Shown here: piece by piece, positions 8,323-17,765 of the stretch
Numbering within the stretch: position 1 is the stretch's first letter
Layout: every line of letters begins with the position of its first letter
NCBI GenBank assembly: GCA_017620525.1
Contig: JAGAUY010000072.1
Location: 1-45,295, forward strand
DNA: 45,295 nt
DNA from: Oscillospiraceae bacterium
Lineage (GTDB): Bacteria > Bacillota > Clostridia > Oscillospirales > Oscillospiraceae
Direction: 5' to 3'
Made by a program: the position numbers and the translations under genes
The notes under the pieces: model-generated
The model's database searches: none
Told to the model about the DNA's origin: nothing
The model's input: only the letters and a program-made list of their open reading frames with translations

Positions 8323-8361
8323 CATCAATATGATATTATGGAAGAAAGGAGGGAACTGCGG

Positions 8362-11300
8362 ATGCAAGAAAACATGATGCCGGGTGCCCAGGGCTATGTC
8401 GCGAAAAACAAACGCCGCCGGGTCTGGCAGAAAATTGTCGGTGCGATGGCGGGCGTGGTCGTATTCTGCACCACATATGCGCTGATCCTGCCGGCAATCA
8501 CAATGGAAAAACCCACTTTCTGCGGTATGGAAGAGCATACCCATGAAGATAAGTGCTACATCGCATCCTCTGACCAGCGTACGCTGACCTGTTCTCTCCA
8601 GAACCTTGGCGTACATACCCACAGCGACAGCTGTAAAGATGCGGATGGCAATCTGATCTGCGGTCAGGTGGATTATGTGGTGCATACCCATGATACCTCC
8701 TGCTATGATGAAACCGGCGCTGTCATCTGCCAGCTGCCTGAGGTTTTGGGTCACACCCACACGGACAGCTGCTACAGCACCCCGCAGCAGCCTGACGGCC
8801 ATACCCATTCTGAGGATTGCTATACCCTGGAGTGGGGGGAACTGACCTGCGAAAAGGAAGAATCGGAAGGTCATGATCATGGCGATGATTGTTATACGGT
8901 TAGCGAGACGCTGGTGTGCCTGACGGAGGAATCGGAAGGCCATACCCACGGCGACGAATGCTACACAACAACCGAGACCCTGACTTGCCAGATGGAAGAG
9001 TCTGAGGAGCATACTCATGGTCCTGAGTGCAGCACTTCCGTGCAGACGCTGATCTGCCAGATCCCGGAATCTGACGGTCATGCCCACGGGCCGGACTGCT
9101 ATGAGAAGGTCCTGACCTGTGAGATTCCCGTGTCGGAAGGCTACCAGCATACGGATGAGTGTTATACCTGGAACAAGGTTCTGTCCTGCGGTCTGGAAGA
9201 GATACCCGTGGAAACCACTGCCGAACCCACTGAGCAGACGACTCCCGCTGCCGAGCCGGAGCTGATCTGCACGGAACCTGTTGTGGCGGCCCATGTTCAT
9301 TCGGACAGCTGCTATACCCCGGCAGGCGAGCCAGTGCTGGAGTGCGAGCTTGAGGAGCATGAGCATAAACTGATCTGCTACAGCGATCCCGAAGCGGATG
9401 TGGAAACGGCCTCTGTATGGCAGGCAACGCTGCCGGAGTTGAATGGCGTCTGGGCGAAGGATGTCCTTGCCGTTGCGCAGAGTCAGCTTGGCTATCAGGA
9501 AAGCACGAAAAATTACACGGTGCTGGAAGACGGGGAGACCATGAAGGGCTATACCCGTTACGGCGACTGGTACGGCATTCCCTATGGCGACTGGTGCGCC
9601 ATGTTTGTATCCTTCTGCCTGGATCATGCCGGGGTAGAGGGGATGACGCTGAATTCTGTCTGCGCCAACTGGATTGTGGAGCTGTCCTCCGAGGAGTACG
9701 GTCTGTACCATTCCGCGGCAGAGTATACGCCCAGGCCCGGCGATGTGATCTTCTTCGACTGGGAGGGCGACGGAAAGTCCGACCATGTGGGTCTGGTGGC
9801 GGAGCTGATTGAAGCGACGGAAACGGAAGGCGCACAGATCAGGACCATTGAGGGCAATTCCGGCGACCGGGTCCAGTATGTGACCTACAGCGCGGACAGC
9901 GCCTGCATTCTGGGTTACGGCGCACTGCCCGCCCAGCTGTCCGAGGAAGACCGGGCGGCGGTTGATCATGTGATTTCCCTGATCGACGAGATGCCCTCTG
10001 CCGACGAGATCGACGCGAAGCTGATCGAGTTTGACGAGGCGGGTGACATTGAGGGTGAGGAAGCCTGGTATGCTGAGATCTCCCAGCAGGTGGCTTTAGC
10101 CTACCATGTTTATTCGAATCTGCCCGATGAGCTGAAGCCTTTTGTGACCAATGCGGACAAACTCCTGGAGCTGGAGTATATCTGGTCCGTGACGACGCTG
10201 GAACTGATTAATTCCATTGATGTTTACCAGGTGAATTCCTATGCTTCATCTTCAGAAACTGGCAGTTTGGCAGCGACAATTGTCCGCGGTGCCAGAGGCA
10301 CTACCGTCAGCGCCACGATCGGTTGGGACTTTAATTGGTGGTATGCTGTTGTTGTTGAACAGAAAGACGGACAGTATGTTGTCACAGAAGTCCATCAATC
10401 CGGTGTAGGCTTGAGTAAAGCAAATGTCTATGCGCCTTATGACGGCTTTATCCTCCTGGTTTGGTCCGGAGACAGCAGCATCAGCGGTACGGGATTCAAT
10501 GTTGAGGTTGGCGACTATGTTTCTACAGGCGGCAGCTACTTCTGGAGAGATTATAGTGCATATACCGGAACGGTATTGGGAACGGTCAAATTCTTTGATG
10601 CCCCGGTTGATCATGCGACTCCCTTCTGGAGCGAACCGACTCAGGTGACGCAGAATATTGCCGACACCGCCGAATTCATCGAACTGAACCTGTATGACTA
10701 TGGCTCCAATATCAATACAAAGTTCAAAAATGAAACTTACACCTATAACGGATACACAGGTGTAACCCTGTGGCCCGGCTTCCAGTGGAACGGCGGTGCC
10801 TACAATAAGAATAGCGCATTCCACCGCCACCAGGTCGACTATATTGACTTTGGCAACTCTTTGATTACGGACCTGCAATATGTCTCTTCTTCAGAGGATG
10901 GTAATGCTTATGGCAAGGCATCCGGTTCGGTGTCTGTTGGTAAAACATATAATTATTCTGATGCATATCCGGGAACAACTGGTATTATCAACAGACTGTG
11001 GCGAAATGGTACAGATTGGGGGTCACTGACGAACCGTCCCATAGGTATGAGTATGAACTCCGGCACTACGGATACCACCTACGATGTGCTGAAACCCATC
11101 CTTACACCTGCAGGATACCCGGTAATCCTGTCCAGTGATTCTGTTACGGGTTTTACAGGCGTTCTGGATTATCTGTTCACTGATAATACCTATGCGAAGA
11201 AGGTGAATGGTTCCACCATCAACGGCTTGTTCCAGATCAATCCCACCTCCGGTGAGTATTATTTCAACAGCCGCTGGAATCATGCCCAGTATGACGCGGG

Positions 11301-14286
11301 CAGCAACACCTTCAAGCTGTATGAAGAAGTTATTACCCCCAACTTCATCGTTTATCCCTTCGGCAATTTCCTGCCCTTCAATAAAATTACGGATGGATTA
11401 ACCTCTGCCAATGTCAAGAATATTGAAGCAGGTACGCTGAAGAACTATCTGGCGGAAGAGGTCTCTCAGAAGCTTGCCTACGCCGATCCCTCTGAAGCAC
11501 AGCTGAGACATATGCTGAGCTTTTACCGAACCAGTCTCAACCCGGATACTGCCGGATCTGCATGGCATACTTACGGTGGCCTTAATGCAATCCAGGACTA
11601 TTTCTGGGGTGACAGCGGAAGCAGCGACGACGCACCGTCTATCCACACATCTGATATCGGCGAACTGGTCAACAACGGTGACCTTTACAACATCGATTTC
11701 GATGTGCACAAGAACTTCTTCTTCGGTATGGATATGAGCATGCGTTTCTATCAGCCGAAGGACGGCATGACCGGCAATGACAACGGTAACAATGCCGGCG
11801 GCAGCTGGAGTACAGTTGCGACCAATATTCCTTCGTATCGCAGAAGTACTCTTTATGTTGAAGAGGATACCCAGAGACTCAGCGGCAGTCCCGATGGTAT
11901 TCCCGACTATCCCATGAAGTTCTACTTCACCGGTGACGATGACGTTTGGGTCTTCATCGATGGTATGCTGTTCCTGGACCTGACCGGTATCCACCGTCAC
12001 GTCGGCGGTGAGATTGACTTCCAGAAGGGTGTCGTCAACTACTACGAGCTGGATGTTGTCAATACCGGTGATATTTCCAAGACGCCTTATCAGACATTCA
12101 CTTTCAAGGATCTTGTCACCAAGGCCATCAAGTTCCGCAACCGTAATGATACCTCTTTCACTGACGCCCAGCTTCAGGCTGCTGTCAATGAAATCATCAA
12201 CCCCGCAACCGGCCGTTTCTACGACTATTCCATCCACGAGTTCAAGTTCTTCTACATGGAGCGCGGTTCCGGTTCCTCGGTCTGCCGCATGAACTTCAAC
12301 TTCCCGCTGCTGAAGCAGAACACGCTCTCCGTCAGCAAGGAACTGACCGCAGATGCGGATATCGACACACTGGGCAACCCCGACTTCAAGTTCCAGATCC
12401 TCGATGTGGATGAAAAGGGTACCGAGACAACGACTGATGACGTAAAGACGGAAGACTCTTTCCTTGCAGGACATGACAGCGTCGGCAGCCAGTGGGCCTA
12501 CACGCTCTACGACCGGGACGGCTCCCTGATCCAGGAAGTCGTGGTCACAGAGAAACACGCGGATGGTACTGTCAAAGAATTGTGTGTCTACAATTACGAA
12601 AGCGGTACAAAGAAGCTGGTCCGAAAAGAGTATGAGAAGAGCGTCACGAACGACGATGGAAGCCAGACTGTCAAGACAGAAATTGAGGATTATCCCGATA
12701 ACGGCAAAGTCTACACCATCGATCAGAATGGCATCCTGACCCTGAAGGCGGGACAGAGGGCGGAATTTACCGGTATCCCCGAAAACTGGGGTCGGTATTA
12801 CGTCCGGGAACTCCTGGATGCTTCTGTATCCGAGCTTTACGGACAGATCAGTGTCAGCGGTGTGGCCGCAAACAAGAAAGATAATGCCGTCGAGATCGAT
12901 GGAATCACTTTCGATGGCGTGGAAAGCCCCATCCTGGATATGGGTGACGGCAGTTCCACTTTCACCTTCGACAACCGGATCACCACGGAAAAGCTCGCGC
13001 AGCTGTCCATCACTAAGGAGCTGGATGTATTTGCAGCGCCTGCGGCGGAAACCACATACAAGATGCATGTGGAGCTTGACGGCAAGCCGATCCCGGTGGG
13101 AACCTCGTATACTGTTGGAGATACTTCCAAGACGGTAGTGGAGGAAGGCGTCGTTGAGATTGCCGCCGGTGAGACCGCGACCATCGCCAATATCATCGCC
13201 GGTACAAGGGTGAAGATCTGGGAGGATTCCGAATCCGCTGAAGGCTACACGGTCAAATACGACCCGCTTGAGTCTGAAGGCTGGGCCCAGGACGGCAGCT
13301 CTGTTTCCGGTGTGGTTCTGCTGAATGCAGACGTGGCTGTGAAGATCACAAATGCCGAAAAGGGAACCGAGGTCACCATCCCCGGCACCAAGTCCATGAC
13401 CATCACCGATAACGAGAACCGGGAGTTTATCTTCCGTCTGGATGAGGTGGATGCCGACGGCAATGTGATTGAAGCCGGCGTCCATAAGGAAGCGACGGCC
13501 ACCGCAGGTGCAGAACCCGGAGAATTCCAATTCCTGATCAACTATGCCACTGTCGAATTCGACGAGCTTCCTGCAAAACGCTATTATAAGATCACGGAAG
13601 CGGCCCATGATGACACGCTGACGAACAGCACGGTCTACACTGCGGAAGTGACCATCAGCCAGGAAGACACCGGTCTCAAGGCCGAAGTCACGAAGATGTG
13701 GAAGGACGATGCGCAGACCGGCAGCCTCAGCGCAGATTTCGTCAACACGCTGACGGGTGCCCTGACTCTTGAGAAGGAAGTTGCCGGTGGAACTGAGGCC
13801 CAGTCCAAGGGATTCAGCTTCTCGATTTTCCTGTCTCCCGGCACCTCCGGACTCACCGAGCTGCCAGCAACCTATCCCGCAACCTTCTATCAGCACGATG
13901 GTACGACCAGAGATGTCACCTTAACCAGGGACGAAAATGGATGCATCAGACTCACCGATTTCAAACACGGTGAGAAGGCGGTCATTTCCGGCATTCCCCT
14001 TGGTGCTGCGTGGACCATCACGGAAGACAGTGCGGAGGGTTTCGTGGTCAAGACGGAAGTCAGGATCGGTGAAACTGTGACTTCCGCGACCGGCGATGAC
14101 ACCACCAGAGGCGATATCACCGCGGACGACACCTCGGTGCTGTACATCAACCAGCAGACTTATGCACTGCCCGAGACCGGCGCAGCCGGAACAATCTCTT
14201 ATACAATGGCGGGCTTGATGCTGATGCTTCTCAGCGCGGCTTTCCTGTTGTATAGATACAAAAAGCGCGGAAGGGAGGGCGTTTAA
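8362..14286 (+). CDS. Giant LPETG surface adhesin / pilus tip protein with His/Cys repeats, CHAP and fibro-slime domains
   Basis: A 1974-residue exported protein. Residues about 18-46 form the signal or membrane segment with the YALILPAITME motif common in Gram-positive adhesins. Residues about 54-342 hold eleven or twelve HxHxxxC repeats. A CHAP-type cysteine hydrolase domain follows (about 360-515): Cys412 (GDWCAMF), His475 (DHVGL) and possibly Asn499. After a helical stretch comes a long adhesive region with a fibro-slime/PA14-like block (about 1118-1240, GDDDVWVFIDG and HRHVGGEIDF), then several Cna-B/SpaA-like beta domains. The sorting signal LPETG (1936-1940), hydrophobic span and basic tail end the protein. 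AAAGGAGG at 8345-8352 fixes this start. As the first and largest LPXTG protein before the backbone pilin, it is probably the tip adhesin. CHAP may cut peptidoglycan to let the pilus through, or attack other cells. Confidence 0.88.
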   Translation: MQENMMPGAQGYVAKNKRRRVWQKIVGAMAGVVVFCTTYALILPAITMEKPTFCGMEEHTHEDKCYIASSDQRTLTCSLQNLGVHTHSDSCKDADGNLICGQVDYVVHTHDTSCYDETGAVICQLPEVLGHTHTDSCYSTPQQPDGHTHSEDCYTLEWGELTCEKEESEGHDHGDDCYTVSETLVCLTEESEGHTHGDECYTTTETLTCQMEESEEHTHGPECSTSVQTLICQIPESDGHAHGPDCYEKVLTCEIPVSEGYQHTDECYTWNKVLSCGLEEIPVETTAEPTEQTTPAAEPELICTEPVVAAHVHSDSCYTPAGEPVLECELEEHEHKLICYSDPEADVETASVWQATLPELNGVWAKDVLAVAQSQLGYQESTKNYTVLEDGETMKGYTRYGDWYGIPYGDWCAMFVSFCLDHAGVEGMTLNSVCANWIVELSSEEYGLYHSAAEYTPRPGDVIFFDWEGDGKSDHVGLVAELIEATETEGAQIRTIEGNSGDRVQYVTYSADSACILGYGALPAQLSEEDRAAVDHVISLIDEMPSADEIDAKLIEFDEAGDIEGEEAWYAEISQQVALAYHVYSNLPDELKPFVTNADKLLELEYIWSVTTLELINSIDVYQVNSYASSSETGSLAATIVRGARGTTVSATIGWDFNWWYAVVVEQKDGQYVVTEVHQSGVGLSKANVYAPYDGFILLVWSGDSSISGTGFNVEVGDYVSTGGSYFWRDYSAYTGTVLGTVKFFDAPVDHATPFWSEPTQVTQNIADTAEFIELNLYDYGSNINTKFKNETYTYNGYTGVTLWPGFQWNGGAYNKNSAFHRHQVDYIDFGNSLITDLQYVSSSEDGNAYGKASGSVSVGKTYNYSDAYPGTTGIINRLWRNGTDWGSLTNRPIGMSMNSGTTDTTYDVLKPILTPAGYPVILSSDSVTGFTGVLDYLFTDNTYAKKVNGSTINGLFQINPTSGEYYFNSRWNHAQYDAGSNTFKLYEEVITPNFIVYPFGNFLPFNKITDGLTSANVKNIEAGTLKNYLAEEVSQKLAYADPSEAQLRHMLSFYRTSLNPDTAGSAWHTYGGLNAIQDYFWGDSGSSDDAPSIHTSDIGELVNNGDLYNIDFDVHKNFFFGMDMSMRFYQPKDGMTGNDNGNNAGGSWSTVATNIPSYRRSTLYVEEDTQRLSGSPDGIPDYPMKFYFTGDDDVWVFIDGMLFLDLTGIHRHVGGEIDFQKGVVNYYELDVVNTGDISKTPYQTFTFKDLVTKAIKFRNRNDTSFTDAQLQAAVNEIINPATGRFYDYSIHEFKFFYMERGSGSSVCRMNFNFPLLKQNTLSVSKELTADADIDTLGNPDFKFQILDVDEKGTETTTDDVKTEDSFLAGHDSVGSQWAYTLYDRDGSLIQEVVVTEKHADGTVKELCVYNYESGTKKLVRKEYEKSVTNDDGSQTVKTEIEDYPDNGKVYTIDQNGILTLKAGQRAEFTGIPENWGRYYVRELLDASVSELYGQISVSGVAANKKDNAVEIDGITFDGVESPILDMGDGSSTFTFDNRITTEKLAQLSITKELDVFAAPAAETTYKMHVELDGKPIPVGTSYTVGDTSKTVVEEGVVEIAAGETATIANIIAGTRVKIWEDSESAEGYTVKYDPLESEGWAQDGSSVSGVVLLNADVAVKITNAEKGTEVTIPGTKSMTITDNENREFIFRLDEVDADGNVIEAGVHKEATATAGAEPGEFQFLINYATVEFDELPAKRYYKITEAAHDDTLTNSTVYTAEVTISQEDTGLKAEVTKMWKDDAQTGSLSADFVNTLTGALTLEKEVAGGTEAQSKGFSFSIFLSPGTSGLTELPATYPATFYQHDGTTRDVTLTRDENGCIRLTDFKHGEKAVISGIPLGAAWTITEDSAEGFVVKTEVRIGETVTSATGDDTTRGDITADDTSVLYINQQTYALPETGAAGTISYTMAGLMLMLLSAAFLLYRYKKRGREGV
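8521..9390 (+). repeat. Tandem His/Cys repeats within the adhesin
   Basis: Eleven copies of HxHxxxC (such as HTHTDSC, HTHGDEC and HAHGPDC), plus a final HEHKLIC variant, are spaced about 23 residues apart. Most are followed by a second Cys 8-13 residues later. The spacing is regular, and unit sequences diverge while the His and Cys stay, which argues that these residues are selected for. Metal binding or ladder-like disulfides are both plausible. Confidence 0.85.
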
Positions 14287-14350
14287 TCTCCCCGATGCAC
14301 GCAAGCCCGCCCGAAATGGGTAAAATCAAAAGAAGAAAGGATATGAAAAA

Positions 14351-16150
14351 ATGAGGAACATGAAAAAGCTCTTCGCAATGGTCCTGGCGATCGTCATGGT
14401 CATGAGCCTGGCAACGACTGCTTTTGCGTATGACATTACGCTGGAAGGTACAGTAACTGCTCCCACTGATAAGCATAGCTATTCTGTCTATCAGATCTTT
14501 GTTGGTGAACTGGCAGAAGATAGTCAGACTCTGTCCAACATCAAGTATGGTGCTAACTATGGTACTAAGGATGCTGAGGTTCCTGCATCTGAGCTTGAAG
14601 CTATTACCGATGCCGACACTTTTGCAAGAGATATCGTGAGCAGTAAGAAGTTGGTCGGCGATCCTGTTGGAACTCTGGATTCTAGCAATAATTGGACCAT
14701 TACTGTCAATGATCCTGGTTATTATCTGATTGTTGATGACACCAGCAAGGAAATTGCAGATGGCGATGCATACTCTGCTTATATTGTTCAGGTGGTTGAA
14801 GACGTTAAGATGAATCCTAAGTCTGAGGCTCCCACTCTGGACAAGAAGATTACCGCTGATGACAACAAGATTAGTGGTGACATTACCGAAGATGGCAAGT
14901 TTGATAATGTCAGTGTTGGTTCTACTGTTACCTATACCCTGACTGGTACTATTCCTGCCCGCGCAACCGATTACGACTACTACTATTACATCATCAATGA
15001 TACCCTGTCTACCGGTTTAACCTTTAACAATGACGTAAAGGTTACTATTGATGGCAAGAATGCAGTTAAAGGTACAGATTACCAACTGTATGTTAATGAA
15101 GATGGTTATACTTTCCAGGTTGCTCTGCTCGGTGCCAAGGCTCATGCTGGTAAGTCCGTGGTAGTTACCTATACCGCTACTCTGAATGAGAATGCTGTTA
15201 TTGGTGAGATTGATGGCAACCCCAATACTGCAGATCTGGATTACTCCAACAATCCCAATGAGACTTACGATGGCACTCAGGACGAAGATAAGCCCGGCAA
15301 GCCTGATTCTGAAAAGAATGTTCCTCTGGGTGATACTCCTGACTCCACCACCCGCACTTACACTACTGGCATCAAGCTGATCAAGGTCGACGAAAACGGC
15401 AATTCTCTGACTGGTGCAGAGTTTACCATTACTGGTGATAACGTTGTTACTGTTCTGGTTGTTGAAAGCGAAGCTTATGAGGCTGTTGCAGAAGGCGAGA
15501 CCGGTGTATACTGGAAGCTGAAGGACGGTACTTATACTGCGGAAGCTCCTGTTGTTGAAGCATATTACAAGGAAGCTGCTGAAGGTGCAACTGCTGGTTG
15601 GGTGAATGAGGGTACCGATGATGAGCCCAATTGGGTTGAGTACAATGCAGAATCCGAGGATCATGCACAGAAGACCGTGTATATTAAGGTTGAAGCTAAT
15701 AGCGAACTGTATGATAGCATCACTACTAAGTACAAGAAGGTTATTGTGTACAGAACACAGACCGAAGAAGGCGAAGTCAACGGCAAGGCTTACGTTGATA
15801 AGGACGGTTATCTGACCTTTGCAGGTCTGGGTGAAGGTACTTACACCATTAAGGAAACCAAGACCCCTGATGGCTACAACACCATTAAGGATATCACCAT
15901 TGAGATTAAGTGGGAAGCACCTGTCGAAGGCTCTGATGATTGCAGTTGGTCCGCAACTGCATCTACCGCAGGTGATCTGACTCTGAACCCCGAAGGCGTA
16001 TTTGAACTGACTATCGTTAACGAGTCTGGTTCCGTCCTGCCCGAAACCGGCGGCATGGGTACTGTGATCTTCTATGCTCTGGGTGCTGTTCTGGTTCTGG
16101 CAGCTGTCGTTCTGCTGGTCACCAAGAAGCGTATGAGCGTTGCCGAATAA
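14351..16150 (+). CDS. Major (backbone) pilin, LPETG-anchored, isopeptide type
   Basis: A 599-residue shaft pilin. A signal peptide ends near AFA (residue 26). The N-terminal domain closes with KMNPKSE, where Lys157 is the likely pilin-motif lysine used by sortase C to link subunits. Later, SpaA/Cna-B-type domains include an E-box (YTIKETKTPDGY, Glu502), typical of internal Lys-Asn isopeptide bonds. The sorting signal LPETG is at 563-567, with a hydrophobic span and KK tail. Codons end in T much more often than in the neighbours (GCT, GTT, GGT, CCT), as in very highly expressed genes. AAAGGA nine bases upstream sets the start. A strong hairpin follows the stop and may protect this part of the mRNA. 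Confidence 0.9.
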   Translation: MRNMKKLFAMVLAIVMVMSLATTAFAYDITLEGTVTAPTDKHSYSVYQIFVGELAEDSQTLSNIKYGANYGTKDAEVPASELEAITDADTFARDIVSSKKLVGDPVGTLDSSNNWTITVNDPGYYLIVDDTSKEIADGDAYSAYIVQVVEDVKMNPKSEAPTLDKKITADDNKISGDITEDGKFDNVSVGSTVTYTLTGTIPARATDYDYYYYIINDTLSTGLTFNNDVKVTIDGKNAVKGTDYQLYVNEDGYTFQVALLGAKAHAGKSVVVTYTATLNENAVIGEIDGNPNTADLDYSNNPNETYDGTQDEDKPGKPDSEKNVPLGDTPDSTTRTYTTGIKLIKVDENGNSLTGAEFTITGDNVVTVLVVESEAYEAVAEGETGVYWKLKDGTYTAEAPVVEAYYKEAAEGATAGWVNEGTDDEPNWVEYNAESEDHAQKTVYIKVEANSELYDSITTKYKKVIVYRTQTEEGEVNGKAYVDKDGYLTFAGLGEGTYTIKETKTPDGYNTIKDITIEIKWEAPVEGSDDCSWSATASTAGDLTLNPEGVFELTIVNESGSVLPETGGMGTVIFYALGAVLVLAAVVLLVTKKRMSVAE

Positions 16151-16172
16151 TTCATTTCTTTTCTTCCATTTC

Positions 16173-16198
16173 CCGGTGGGGGGTTCGCCCCCCACCGG
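16173..16198 (+). promoter_or_regulatory. Intercistronic hairpin between backbone pilin and sortase
   Basis: CCGGTGGGGGG and CCCCCCACCGG form a perfect 11-bp stem on a TTCG tetraloop, 22 bases after the pilin stop. There is no T-run after it. It is followed at 16200-16211 by the palindrome CGGAATATTCCG. This suits mRNA stabilisation or partial termination that keeps pilin transcript above sortase transcript, more than a full terminator. Confidence 0.75.
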
Positions 16199-16271
16199 AC
16201 GGAATATTCCGCCGCGGCCTTCGCTTGCGTCCCGGAACGCGAATTCATCCCGCAGCCGCAAGGAGAGTCCT

Positions 16272-17087
16272 ATGAAAAAGCATTGGTCTACAATTCTACT
16301 TTTCTTCATACTCATCATAGGACTGTCCCTGCTGCTGTATCCTTCCTTCAGCGACTGGTGGAACTCCATGCACCAGTCCCGGGCCATCGCCACCTATTCA
16401 TCACAGGTGGCCGAGATCGATGACGACCAGTACGAACAGATCTGGAGTGCCGCCTGGGATTACAACCGGTCCCTGGCTGAACGGACCAACAGCTTCGTCC
16501 TCACCGACGAGCAGATCGAACAGTATGATGCCCTGCTGAACATCGGAGGAAGCGGTGTCATGGGATACATCGAGATCCCGTCCATCGGCGTGACTCTGCC
16601 CATCTACCACGGCACCAACGAAGCCGTGCTGCAGGTGGCGGTTGGCCATCTGGAATGGACAAGCCTGCCTGTAGGCGGTGAAGGCAGCCACTGCGTGGTC
16701 TCCGGCCACCGGGGCCTGCCCAGTGCCCGTCTCTTCACCGATCTGGACAAGCTCATCGAGGGCGACATCTTCATTTTTCGGGTTCTCGACGAGGTCCTGA
16801 CTTATGAAGTGGATCAGATCCGCATCGTCGAACCCCAGAACACCGACGATCTGCTGATCGTGGAAGGGAAGGACCTGTGTACGCTGGTCACCTGCACCCC
16901 CTACGGTATCAACAGCCACCGGCTGCTGGTCCGGGGCCACAGGATCGATAACATTGAAGAAGCCAAAGCGGTCCGCGTCACTGCGGATGCCATACAGATC
17001 GACCCGGTCATCATCGCTCCGGTGATCGCTGCGCCGATGCTGCTGATATTACTGATTCTCCTGCTGATTCCGAAGCGCAGGAGATAG
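16272..17087 (+). CDS. Class C (pilus-polymerising) sortase
   Basis: A 271-residue membrane sortase. It has an N-terminal span (about 8-23) and a C-terminal span with a basic tail (RR near the end), the usual class C layout. The catalytic triad is His146 (SGHRG), Cys208 (TLVTCTP) and Arg217 (HRLLVRG). The core opens with IPSIGVTLPIYHG. It cuts LPXTG pilins and joins them through the pilin-motif lysine, building the shaft. A canonical DPF/W lid motif is not obvious; DWW near residues 28-30 could take that place. AGGAG six bases upstream sets the start; the longer open frame from 16140 would run through the intercistronic hairpin. Confidence 0.92.
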   Translation: MKKHWSTILLFFILIIGLSLLLYPSFSDWWNSMHQSRAIATYSSQVAEIDDDQYEQIWSAAWDYNRSLAERTNSFVLTDEQIEQYDALLNIGGSGVMGYIEIPSIGVTLPIYHGTNEAVLQVAVGHLEWTSLPVGGEGSHCVVSGHRGLPSARLFTDLDKLIEGDIFIFRVLDEVLTYEVDQIRIVEPQNTDDLLIVEGKDLCTLVTCTPYGINSHRLLVRGHRIDNIEEAKAVRVTADAIQIDPVIIAPVIAAPMLLILLILLLIPKRRR

Positions 17088-17102
17088 ATAGGAGGGAACG
17101 AA

Positions 17103-17765
17103 ATGAGAAAACGGATATTCACGCTGCTGCTGGCGGCGATGCTGGTTCTGAGCGCCGGTATCACGGTTTACGCTCATGACGTTCCCGACCTGAGCCTTGA
17201 CGGCACCATTACCGTCACCATGCGTATTGGCAGTACGGTGGTCCCCGGCGGCTCCATGACCATCTACCGGGTGGGCGATATCCACGAGGAGGACGGTAAC
17301 TACAGTTTTGTCCTGTCTGAAGCTTTTTCCGGCAGCGCTGTCGCGCTGGATGCCCCCCAGTCTGCCGCCGCAGCAAAGAATCTGGCGGATTATGCTGTGA
17401 AACAGTCTGTCACCGGTGTGACCCAGCGGATCCTGCGAAACGGCAAAGTTACCTTTGCTGTAGAGCCGGGATTGTATCTGCTGGTACAGAAGGACGCATC
17501 TTCCGGCTATGCGCCTGCCAGTCCCTTCCTGATATCCGTCCCCAATATGAAAGACGGCTCTTATGTCTATGATGTTGACGCCACTCCCAAGGTGGAGATC
17601 CAGAAGGTGACGGAAACCACCACACCGCCTCCCACCAAGCCCACATCGCCCAATCTCCCTCAGACCGGTTCGGACAGCTGGAAGGCATTTCCGATGATGC
17701 TGCTGGGTGCGGCGCTGATCGCAGGCGGCTGGATGCTGCGGAAGAAGGAATCCTATGAAAGCTAA
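17103..17765 (+). CDS. Minor pilin with LPQTG sorting signal
   Basis: A 220-residue exported protein with a signal peptide (cut near VYA, about residue 24) and one or two small beta domains (GSMTIYRVGD and GLYLLVQKD are SpaA/pilin-like). A Thr/Pro-rich stalk leads to LPQTG (185-189), a hydrophobic span and RKK. Its small size and its place between two sortase genes suit a basal anchor subunit that joins the shaft to the wall. AGGAGG seven bases upstream sets the start. The last 11 bases overlap the next sortase gene. Confidence 0.82.
   Translation: MRKRIFTLLLAAMLVLSAGITVYAHDVPDLSLDGTITVTMRIGSTVVPGGSMTIYRVGDIHEEDGNYSFVLSEAFSGSAVALDAPQSAAAAKNLADYAVKQSVTGVTQRILRNGKVTFAVEPGLYLLVQKDASSGYAPASPFLISVPNMKDGSYVYDVDATPKVEIQKVTETTTPPPTKPTSPNLPQTGSDSWKAFPMMLLGAALIAGGWMLRKKESYES

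Noticed and set aside
8224-13896. Long minus-strand open frames opposite the adhesin (8224-9969 and 11398-13896)
   Set aside because: They are mirror frames of a strongly supported gene with signal peptide, CHAP domain and LPETG. Their proteins are rich in Gly/His/Arg with no domain, and no ribosome binding site fits.
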